A stretch of 6,254 nt of DNA. Origin: Rubrobacteraceae bacterium (GTDB taxonomy: Bacteria > Actinomycetota > Rubrobacteria > Rubrobacterales > Rubrobacteraceae). The DNA is taken from NCBI GenBank assembly GCA_021156345.1, contig JAJNDJ010000064.1:1-6254 (forward strand), in the 5' to 3' direction. The translations under genes were made by a program, and so were the position numbers. The stretch's first letter is position 1; every line of letters begins with the position of its first letter. The notes under the pieces were generated by a model. The model was not told the origin of the DNA and searched no databases. It worked only from the letters and a program-made list of their open reading frames with translations. This document shows, one piece after another, positions 1 to 5,180 of this stretch.

Positions 1-481
1 TGAGATCGGGCTCTTCGACGAGGACTTCGTCTCCTACTGCGAGGATGGGGACCTGAGCTTCCGCGCCCAGCTCGCCGGTTATCGTTGCTTCTATGTCCCA
101 GGCGCCGTCGTCTACCACATGGGAAGCGCCTCGACCGGCGGCAAGCGTAGCCCGACGGCGACCAGGCTAGGTAGCCGCAACTCTTTTAGCCTGCTGGTCA
201 AGAACCTGCCCCTCTCCGCGGTACCGCACATACTGCCTTTCTTCGCCTTCGGACAGCTCGTGCGCCTAATCACCGCCGCGGCGACCGGCTCTTTGCGGGC
301 GCACCTGGAGGGTTTGGCTGGCGCGTGGCGCCACCTGCCGCTCATGCTAGGGAAGCGGGCCGAGATACAGAAGATGAAGAAGCTCTCCGACGCCGAGGTC
401 CGCAGGCTCCTCAGGGAGTCATCGCTCGCTGCGACGGCGAGCATCGCGCGCCGGCTGCGAGACAGGGCCGTGTCGCGATGA
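1..481 (+). CDS. Family 2 glycosyltransferase, C-terminal part (5' end outside window)
   Basis: The last 159 residues of a GT-A fold glycosyltransferase of the WbbL/rhamnosyltransferase type, which would transfer a nucleotide-activated sugar to a growing envelope glycan on the cytoplasmic side of the membrane. The frame is open from base 2 with no start codon, so the nucleotide-binding N-terminal half lies upstream of the window. Visible near the start are LFDEDFVSYCEDGDLSFR and then a VYHMGSAS segment. These match the acidic E-D-x-D-L-x-x-R element and the following His of the family, where the acceptor and catalytic base sit. After that comes an uneven hydrophobic stretch (about residues 69-92, LPLSAVPHILPFFAFG and on) that may lie on the membrane, then a basic, Arg-rich tail. 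Its TGA stop overlaps the ATG of the next glycosyltransferase (ATGA at 478-481), so the two are probably co-transcribed and translationally coupled. The family is clear; the sugar and acceptor are unknown. Confidence 0.88.
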   Translation, partial: EIGLFDEDFVSYCEDGDLSFRAQLAGYRCFYVPGAVVYHMGSASTGGKRSPTATRLGSRNSFSLLVKNLPLSAVPHILPFFAFGQLVRLITAAATGSLRAHLEGLAGAWRHLPLMLGKRAEIQKMKKLSDAEVRRLLRESSLAATASIARRLRDRAVSR

Positions 482-1317
482 AGTTCTCGGTCATTATCGT
501 CAACTACGCCTCCTGGCCTCTGACGTTGCGCTGTATCGAGGCCCTGCAACAGACGCGATACGGGGACTTGGAGATCTTCGTCGTCGACAACGACAGTGTG
601 GAGCCGCCGGAGCTTCCTTCCTGGGTGCGCCTGATCCGGAACAAGGAGAACATAGGCTTCGCCCGCGCCCACAACAGGGGCATCGCCGCATCGAGCGGAG
701 ATCCTATAGTCCTCATAAACCCCGACACCATCGTGGAGAGGGATTTCTTCGAGCATCTGGAAGGATTCGTCTCAGAGAACCCGAAGGCCGGGATATGCGG
801 ACCGAAGATAGTGGACTCGGAAGGTCATCTCCAGCTCTCGGCACGGCGGGAGATCAGTGCCCTTTCAGGGTTCCTCGGACGCACCTCCCTCCTGACTCGC
901 CTCTTTCCCAAGAGCTCTTTGGTAAAGAGCCAGTTCCCCGCCGTCACGGACCAGTCCCGCCCGACCCCGGTCGACTGGGTCTCCGGCGCCTGTATGATCA
1001 TCCGCAGGAAGACATTGCGAGACGTAGGCCCTCTCGACGACCGCTTTTTCATGTACTTCGAGGACGCCGACCTCTGCAGGCGCGCCCGCGCTTCAGGGTG
1101 GCTCGTCTACTACCTGCCGCAAGTCGAAATAGTCCACCAGACCGGGGCAAGCAGCCGCAGTAAACCGAAAGCGATCTGGCTCCTTCACAAGAGTGCGTTC
1201 CTCTACCACCGCAAGCACGGTGTCCACGGCCCCTTCGGAGCCTACAGCGCTATTGTCCTGGCCGGACTCGCCGTCCGCGCCCTGGCGAAGCTCGGAATCT
1301 CTCTGTTCGAGAGATAG
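478..1317 (+). CDS. Family 2 glycosyltransferase, WbbL/rhamnosyltransferase-like
   Basis: A complete 279-residue GT2 enzyme, predicted to add a sugar from a dTDP- or UDP-type donor to an envelope polysaccharide or lipid carrier. The N-terminal half is a nucleotide-binding domain: SVIIVNY at 4-10, VVDNDS at 35-40, NIGFARAHNRG at 58-68 and NPD at 81-83 (the metal-binding DxD equivalent). The acceptor half has VDWVSGACMIIRR at 165-177 and FFMYFEDADLCRR at 190-202, with the likely catalytic acidic residues at 195-198, and IVHQTG at 218-223. A hydrophobic segment near 249-275 may contact the membrane. The ATG at 478 was chosen because the family fold begins there and the codon overlaps the upstream stop (ATGA). 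The frame stays open upstream to 325, but that part only shadows the previous gene. The ribosome site is weak (AGGG about 10 bases before), consistent with coupling. Its neighbours opposite make a dTDP-6-deoxysugar, so rhamnose or a relative is the likely donor; that is inference. Confidence 0.92.
   Translation: MKFSVIIVNYASWPLTLRCIEALQQTRYGDLEIFVVDNDSVEPPELPSWVRLIRNKENIGFARAHNRGIAASSGDPIVLINPDTIVERDFFEHLEGFVSENPKAGICGPKIVDSEGHLQLSARREISALSGFLGRTSLLTRLFPKSSLVKSQFPAVTDQSRPTPVDWVSGACMIIRRKTLRDVGPLDDRFFMYFEDADLCRRARASGWLVYYLPQVEIVHQTGASSRSKPKAIWLLHKSAFLYHRKHGVHGPFGAYSAIVLAGLAVRALAKLGISLFER
1297..1315 (+). terminator. Possible weak hairpin at the end of the glycosyltransferase gene
   Basis: ATCTCTC and GAGAGAT form a perfect 7-bp stem around the 5-base loop TGTTC, ending on the first base of the TAG stop codon. 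No T-run follows, so it is a poor match to a classical rho-independent terminator. It is the only hairpin I see in the short convergent gap before rfbC. The terminator role is a guess. Confidence 0.2.
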
Positions 1318-1337
1318 GGTTCAGGTGTCAGGTTGTG
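1317..1337 (+). repeat. Degenerate 7-bp tandem repeat in convergent gap
   Basis: Directly after the glycosyltransferase stop the sequence reads GGGTTCA, GGTGTCA, GGTTGTG. TCAGG recurs exactly 7 bases apart (1321 and 1328), as TCAGGTG then TCAGGTT. It lies in the 57-bp space between convergent genes and codes for nothing recognisable. Confidence 0.45.
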
Positions 1338-1357
1338 TATTCGGACGGATTTCCCGC

Positions 1358-1385
1358 GTCTCAGCCTTCCTGTCTCAACCTTCCT
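1358..1385 (+). repeat. 14-bp tandem direct repeat covering the rfbC stop codon
   Basis: Two adjacent copies, GTCTCAGCCTTCCT (1358-1371) and GTCTCAACCTTCCT (1372-1385), differ at one base. The second copy carries, on the minus strand, the last codons of rfbC (Lys-Glu-Gly) and its TGA stop at 1377-1375. The repeat was therefore either created by duplication at the gene end or supplies the stop codon. Its unit is two heptamers long. Confidence 0.75.
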
Positions 1386-1935
1386 TATAGTGCGGCAGTG
1401 TCCCTTCCGGCATCCCGTTCAGGGGTAGGGCGGCGCGGTCTTTGTCCGAGAGGCTCGGGTTCTCGAGGGGCCACTGTATCCCGATTTCGGGATCGTTCCA
1501 CAGGATGGACCCATCGTACTGGGGGGCGTAGTAGTCCGTGCATTTGTAGGAGACGAGCGCGCTCTCGCCCGTGACGACGAAACCGTGGGCGAAGCCGGGA
1601 GGGACCCAGAGCTGGCGCCTGTTCTCTTCTGAGAGGGTCGAGCCCGTCCACCCGCCGAAGGTCGGGGAGCCGACCCTGATATCCACTGCAACGTCGAAGA
1701 CCTCGCCAAGCAAGACGGAGACGAGCTTGCCCTGGGCCCTGGGGTTCTGGAAGTGGAGACCTCGAAGCACCCCGTAAGCCGAGAACGAGAGGTTGTCCTG
1801 AACGAAGTGGTCCGGTATACCATGCTCTTCGTAGCGGGCACCGTTCCAGCTCTCCATAAAGAAACCTCGGGAGTCTCCGAAGACATTCGGCTCGACTATG
1901 AGGACACCAGGGAGATCCGTCTCGAGTACGTTCAC
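1375..1935 (-). CDS. rfbC: dTDP-4-dehydrorhamnose 3,5-epimerase
   Basis: The third enzyme of dTDP-L-rhamnose synthesis: it epimerises C3 and C5 of dTDP-4-keto-6-deoxy-D-glucose in the cytoplasm, acting as a cupin-fold dimer. The protein has 186 residues, the usual family length. Hallmarks are [17 protein letters not shown] at 15-31, LRGLHFQ at 57-63 with catalytic His61, Lys70, VFDVAVDIR at 79-87, [10 protein letters not shown] at 110-119 with His117, TDYY at 133-136 with the tyrosine acid, WND at 146-148, and LSDKD at 162-166, where Asp166 should pair with His61. The start is the GTG at 1935, overlapping the rfbA stop (GTGA), with GAGGAG 8 bases upstream inside rfbA; the protein aligns with the family from its first residues ([16 protein letters not shown]). 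The frame runs open to 2154, but that extension is only a shadow of rfbA. It is the last gene of the rfbBAC operon, and its final codons lie in a 14-bp tandem repeat. Confidence 0.96.
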   Translation of the reverse strand: MNVLETDLPGVLIVEPNVFGDSRGFFMESWNGARYEEHGIPDHFVQDNLSFSAYGVLRGLHFQNPRAQGKLVSVLLGEVFDVAVDIRVGSPTFGGWTGSTLSEENRRQLWVPPGFAHGFVVTGESALVSYKCTDYYAPQYDGSILWNDPEIGIQWPLENPSLSDKDRAALPLNGMPEGTLPHYKEG

Positions 1936-2813
1936 CTGACGTACTCCTCGCTCTTCAGGAGCTCGAGCAGATACCGGCCGTAGTCGTTCTTCCTCATCTG
2001 GTGGGCGAGGCGTTCGAGCCGTTCGGCGTCGATGTAGCCTTTGCGGTAGGAAATCTCCTCGGGACACCCTATCTTGAGGCCCTGCCGCTGCTCGATGGTC
2101 TCGATGAAGTTGGATGACTGATGCAGGGACTCGTGCGTACCGGCGTCGAGCCACGCCATCCCGCGGCCCATGAGCTCGATCTGCAACTCCCCGCGCTCCA
2201 GGTAGTCGACGTTGACGTCTGTTATCTCCAGCTCGCCTCTCGTTGACGGCCTGAGGTTGGCAGCCACGTCCAGTACCCTATTATCGTAGAAGTAGAGTCC
2301 TGTCACTGCGTAGTGCGAACGGGGCCTCTCCGGCTTCTCCTCGATACTGAGAACCGTCCCATCGCCGTCGAACTCTACTACGCCGTAGCGCCCCGGGTCC
2401 CTGACGTAGTACCCGAAGACGGTGGCCCCTCTCTGCCTACCCGCCGACCGCTCAAGGAGCTCGGAGAGACCGTGCCCGAAGAAGATGTTGTCCCCGAGGA
2501 CGAGCGAGACGCTCTCGGACCCGACAAAGTCCCGCCCGATGATGAAAGCCTGGGCCAGCCCCTCGGGCCTGGGCTGCACGGCGTAACTGAACTCTACACC
2601 CCACTGCGAACCGTCGCCGAGCAGATCCTCGAAGCGGGAAAGATCTTCGGGTGTGGAGATCACCAGTATGTCCCTGATGCCCGCGAGCATCAACGTGGTC
2701 AATGGATAGTAGATCATCGGCTTGTCATAGACGGGCAGGAGCTGCTTGCTTACCGCCCTCGTGAGCGGATACAGCCGCGTACCCGAGCCTCCTGCGAGCA
2801 CGATCCCCTTCAC
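1932..2813 (-). CDS. rfbA: Glucose-1-phosphate thymidylyltransferase
   Basis: The first step of the dTDP-sugar pathway: dTTP plus glucose-1-phosphate gives dTDP-glucose and pyrophosphate, in the cytoplasm. The protein has 293 residues, normal for the short RmlA form. It shows the nucleotidyltransferase signature LAGGSGTRL at 6-14 followed by [17 protein letters not shown] (22-38), Gln80-Pro81-Arg82-Pro83-Glu84-Gly85-Leu86-Ala87-Gln88-Ala89, LGDNIFFG at 106-113 with metal ligand Asp108, IEEKP at 157-161, VTGLYFYD at 170-177, ELEITDVN at 194-201, WLDAGTH at 221-227 with the second metal ligand Asp223, and the conserved [12 protein letters not shown] near the C-terminus. The GTG at 2813 was chosen because it gives the canonical N-terminus VKGIVLAGG, has GGAGG 6 bases upstream, and overlaps the rfbB stop (GTGA). 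Open frame further upstream is an rfbB shadow. No residue looks abnormal. Confidence 0.97.
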   Translation of the reverse strand: MKGIVLAGGSGTRLYPLTRAVSKQLLPVYDKPMIYYPLTTLMLAGIRDILVISTPEDLSRFEDLLGDGSQWGVEFSYAVQPRPEGLAQAFIIGRDFVGSESVSLVLGDNIFFGHGLSELLERSAGRQRGATVFGYYVRDPGRYGVVEFDGDGTVLSIEEKPERPRSHYAVTGLYFYDNRVLDVAANLRPSTRGELEITDVNVDYLERGELQIELMGRGMAWLDAGTHESLHQSSNFIETIEQRQGLKIGCPEEISYRKGYIDAERLERLAHQMRKNDYGRYLLELLKSEEYVR

Positions 2814-3880
2814 GCCGGTCCTCCGCTGCTGCCCAACCCGAGCCGCTCTCCTCTGTAGCCCCGGGAGAGCACAGCCTCGCACCATCCGCGGTTCTCCAGG
2901 TACCAGCGCACTGTCTTCTCCATGCCCGTCTCCAGCGTCTCCTCGGGTCTCCAGCCGAGCTCGCGTTCTATCTTCCCTGCGTCAATGGCATAGCGTCTGT
3001 CGTGGCCCGGCCTATCCGCCACGAAGGTGATGAGCGACTCGTGCGGCGATCCGGGAACCAGCTCATCGAGCAGGGCGCAGATGGTCTTGACGACCTCGAG
3101 GTTCGTCCGCTCGTTGTGGCCGCCGACGTTGTACGTCTCCCCAAGACGGCCGCGCTGGAGTACAGCGAGGATAGCCCTGCAGTGGTCCTCTACGTAGAGC
3201 CAGTCCCTGACCTGCTGTCCGTCGCCGTAGACGGGCAGGGGTTCTCCTCGCAGGGCGGTCAGGATCATGAGCGGTATGAGCTTCTCGGGGAAGTGGTAGG
3301 GCCCGTAGTTGTTCGAGCAGTTGGTGGTGAGCGTGGGGAGCCCATAGGTGTGGTGGTAGGCACGCACTAGATGGTCGGAGGCCGCCTTGGACGCGGCGTA
3401 GGGGGAGTTGGGCCTGTAAGGGCTCTCCTCGGTAAAGTAGCCCTCAGACCCCAGCGTCCCGTACACTTCGTCCGTGGAGATGTGCAGAAAGCGGAAGGCG
3501 TCGTGGTCCTCCCCTTCGAGGACGCTCCAGTAGGAGAGCGCGGCCTCGAGGAGTTCGTGGGTCTCGACCACGTTGGTCTGTACAAAGGCCTTCGGACCGT
3601 CGATGGAGCGGTCGACGTGCGTCTCGGCGGCGAAGTTGACGACGGCCGAGGGACGATACTCGGCGAGCAGACGGTCGACCAGCGCGCGGTCCCCTATCCT
3701 CCCCTGTACGAAGACGTGGTCCGGGTTGTCCGAGACCGACGCCAGGGTGCCAGGGTTGCCGGCGTAGGTCAGGGCGTCGAGATTGACCACCCTGTAATCT
3801 CCGACCGTATGCAGGACGAAGTTGCCCCCTATAAAGCCGGCGCCGCCGGTGACGAGGATGGTTTGTTTCTCTCGCTGCAA
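2810..3880 (-). CDS. rfbB: dTDP-glucose 4,6-dehydratase
   Basis: An NAD-dependent extended short-chain dehydrogenase that converts dTDP-glucose to dTDP-4-keto-6-deoxy-D-glucose, the branch point for rhamnose and other deoxysugars. The protein has 356 residues, near the usual 330-360. It has the Rossmann motif TGGAGFIG at 11-18, [10 protein letters not shown] at 33-42, [11 protein letters not shown] at 83-93, the catalytic STDEVYG at 135-141 (Thr136, Asp137, Glu138), the YAASK motif at 161-165 (Tyr161, Lys165), and [18 protein letters not shown], a stretch typical of this dehydratase. The start is TTG at 3880: a stop codon lies in frame at 3901-3899, and no ATG or GTG occurs between it and the Rossmann motif. 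GAGGAG stands 4 bases before the TTG, which is close but workable. It is the first gene of the operon rfbB-rfbA-rfbC; its stop overlaps the rfbA GTG. The tail after about residue 335 (Arg/Gly-rich, ending GSSGGPA) is less conserved, and its codons carry the rfbA ribosome site. Confidence 0.97.
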   Translation of the reverse strand: MQREKQTILVTGGAGFIGGNFVLHTVGDYRVVNLDALTYAGNPGTLASVSDNPDHVFVQGRIGDRALVDRLLAEYRPSAVVNFAAETHVDRSIDGPKAFVQTNVVETHELLEAALSYWSVLEGEDHDAFRFLHISTDEVYGTLGSEGYFTEESPYRPNSPYAASKAASDHLVRAYHHTYGLPTLTTNCSNNYGPYHFPEKLIPLMILTALRGEPLPVYGDGQQVRDWLYVEDHCRAILAVLQRGRLGETYNVGGHNERTNLEVVKTICALLDELVPGSPHESLITFVADRPGHDRRYAIDAGKIERELGWRPEETLETGMEKTVRWYLENRGWCEAVLSRGYRGERLGLGSSGGPA

Positions 3881-3884
3881 TGCG

Positions 3885-3890
3885 CTCCTC
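3885..3890 (-). promoter_or_regulatory. Ribosome binding site deciding the rfbB TTG start
   Basis: CTCCTC on the given strand reads GAGGAG on the rfbB strand, 4 bases before the TTG at 3880. Since the frame has a stop just upstream and no other start codon before the conserved Rossmann motif, this site and the TTG together define the start. Confidence 0.65.
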
Positions 3891-3892
3891 TG

Positions 3893-3940
3893 TCTTGGCT
3901 ATTACCTTCTTGGCTGATCGCTGACGGCTAATAGCTTTCC
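3893..3940 (-). repeat. Short direct repeats in the rfbB 5' leader (7- and 15-base periods)
   Basis: TCTTGGCT occurs at 3893-3900 and 3908-3915, 15 bases apart, and the 15-base units match at 11 of 15 positions. They run into a degenerate heptamer series GCTGATC, GCTGACG, GCTAATA, GCTTTCC (3913-3940). All lie upstream of the rfbB start in the divergent intergenic region. No function can be read from them. Confidence 0.5.
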
Positions 3941-3981
3941 AGCCAGTAGCCTACTAGACGGGTCGTGGGGTCGCCACGTTC

Positions 3982-4009
3982 TTGCAACCCCGCGCCGGCG
4001 CGTGATACT
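3982..4009 (+). promoter_or_regulatory. Candidate promoter for thrCB with 12-bp palindrome in the spacer
   Basis: TTGCAA (3982-3987) and GATACT (4004-4009), 16 bases apart, each match four of six bases of the sigma-70-type consensus. The spacer holds the perfect palindrome CGCGCCGGCGCG (3991-4002), a place where a repressor could act. Sequence just downstream is markedly AT-richer than the genes (about 47% GC over 4001-4060, counted by hand). The predicted start would leave a leader of roughly 90 bases before thrC. This is weak matching by eye; I found no convincing promoter for rfbB on the other strand. Confidence 0.25.
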
Positions 4010-4060
4010 TTTCTTACGCTGTGGTCTCTTGCTTCTACACTACTGTACGCGGCTAGATTC

Positions 4061-4090
4061 CGGGTCTGTAAGATCGAACCGGCCCGATCT
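4061..4090 (+). promoter_or_regulatory. Hairpin(s) in the thrC leader
   Basis: AGATCG (4071-4076) pairs perfectly with CGATCT (4085-4090) around an 8-base loop, ending 5 bases before the thrC ribosome site. An alternative pairing, CGGGTC (4061-4066) with GGCCCG (4081-4086, one G-U pair), shares bases with it, so the two cannot form together. This resembles a switchable leader, but no T-run, leader peptide or known riboswitch core is visible. Confidence 0.3.
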
Positions 4091-4095
4091 CCAAC

Positions 4096-4101
4096 GAAAG
4101 G
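4096..4101 (+). promoter_or_regulatory. Ribosome binding site supporting the thrC TTG start
   Basis: GAAAGG lies 6 bases before TTG at 4108. The rival in-frame GTG at 4126 has no comparable purine-rich site before it, so TTG is preferred. Either choice leaves all conserved parts of ThrC intact. Confidence 0.5.
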
Positions 4102-4107
4102 CTTGTC

Positions 4108-5175
4108 TTGAATGTTCAGACGCAGGTGTCCAGACAGGGTGTTATCCGGAGGTACCGCGGGTGGCTGCCCGAGGTACCCGACGATGCCATAGCCACGATA
4201 GGCGAGGGGGAGACCCCCCTGATCGAGGCTACGAGGATCTCGGATCGCGTCGGCGCCCGCCTGTTCCTGAAGTTCGAGGGCATGAATCCGACGGCCTCGT
4301 TCAAGGACCGCGGTATGACGGTCGCCATGAGCAGGGCCTCCGCAACGGGGAGCCGCGCCTGCGTCTGCGCCTCGACGGGCAACACAGCGGCCTCGGCAGC
4401 GGCCTACGCGGCGCGTGCTGGCATGGAGTGCTTCGTCGTCGTACCAGCAGGCAAGATAGCGCTTGGCAAGGCCGTACAGGTCCTCGCGCACGGGGCGCGG
4501 ATAGTCCAGATCGAGGGTAACTTCGACGCGGCCCTGAAGCTCTCCAAGAGGATCGCTGGCGAACTGGGCGACGTCACCCTGGTCAACTCGGTGAACCCGG
4601 ACCGTATAGAGGGCCAGAAGACCGCGGCCTTCGAGGTCACTGAAGCGCTCGGAGATCCGCCCGACGCGGTGGCCCTGCCCGTAGGGAACGCAGGCAACAT
4701 CACCTCGTACTGGAAGGGCTTCTGTGAGTGGCGGGGGGCGGGACACGCTGGCTCCGCCCCCCGCATGCTCGGCTTCCAGGCCGAAGGCGCCTCCCCGCTG
4801 GTAGCGGGCCACGACTTCGAGAGTCCCGAGACGGTTGCGAGCGCCATCAGGATAGGTTCACCCGCGAGCAAGGAGGGGGCGCTCTCGGCCGCGCGCGAGT
4901 CCGGGGGCCTCATAGAGAGCGTTACGGACGGGGAGATCCTGGCCGCCCAGGAGATGCTGGCCCGCCAGGAAGGCGTCTTCTGCGAACCCGCCTCGGCGGC
5001 CGGCATAGCAGGACTCCTGAAGCTTGCCTCCGAAGGCAGGGGGCCAGAAGGCACGGTGGTGAGTGTTCTGACCGGGCACGGGCTCAAGGACCCTGATGTG
5101 ATCCTTGGCCGCGTGCAACTCCCCGACCCCGTCCCGGCGACGTTCGAGGCGGTCGCCGGACGAATGGAGATGTAG
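4108..5175 (+). CDS. thrC: Threonine synthase (short form)
   Basis: A PLP enzyme that turns O-phospho-L-homoserine into L-threonine and phosphate, the last step of threonine synthesis, in the cytoplasm. At 355 residues it belongs to the short type found in Bacillus and mycobacteria, not the 430-residue enterobacterial type. Motifs: GEGETPL at 32-38, KFEGMNPTASFKDRGM at 55-70 with Lys66 as the PLP Schiff-base lysine, ASTGNTAAS at 88-96, PAGKIALGK at 113-121, NSVNPDRIEGQKTAAFE at 160-176, PVGNAGN at 191-197 (phosphate-binding loop), ESVTDGEI near 269-276, EPASAAG near 291-297, and a glycine-rich TGHGLKDP near the end. The TTG start rests on GAAAGG upstream; GTG at 4126 would shorten it by six residues. 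It is followed after 5 bases by thrB, so the two form an operon. Homoserine dehydrogenase, often the first gene of such operons, is absent here. No residue looks abnormal. Confidence 0.97.
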   Translation: MNVQTQVSRQGVIRRYRGWLPEVPDDAIATIGEGETPLIEATRISDRVGARLFLKFEGMNPTASFKDRGMTVAMSRASATGSRACVCASTGNTAASAAAYAARAGMECFVVVPAGKIALGKAVQVLAHGARIVQIEGNFDAALKLSKRIAGELGDVTLVNSVNPDRIEGQKTAAFEVTEALGDPPDAVALPVGNAGNITSYWKGFCEWRGAGHAGSAPRMLGFQAEGASPLVAGHDFESPETVASAIRIGSPASKEGALSAARESGGLIESVTDGEILAAQEMLARQEGVFCEPASAAGIAGLLKLASEGRGPEGTVVSVLTGHGLKDPDVILGRVQLPDPVPATFEAVAGRMEM

Positions 5176-5180
5176 GCGCG

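Noticed and set aside
325..477. N-terminal extension of the complete glycosyltransferase by 51 residues
   Set aside because: It is the shadow of the upstream glycosyltransferase; the conserved fold starts at the ATG at 478.
1936..2154. N-terminal extension of rfbC by 73 residues
   Set aside because: The extension lies wholly inside rfbA in another frame, is Arg-rich, and precedes a canonical epimerase N-terminus with its own GAGGAG site and GTGA overlap.
2313..2858. Plus-strand open frame of 181 codons inside rfbA
   Set aside because: Antisense shadow of the conserved thymidylyltransferase; the translation has no domain features.
4066..4095. tRNA T-arm-like string (GGTTCGATC on the minus strand) in the thrC leader
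   Set aside because: The bases flanking the loop do not pair into a 5-bp T stem, and no acceptor or anticodon arms can be found around it.
3928..4812. Long minus-strand open frame of 294 codons opposite thrC
   Set aside because: It is antisense to a clearly real threonine synthase and has no recognisable motif. High-GC codon bias keeps the opposite frame open.
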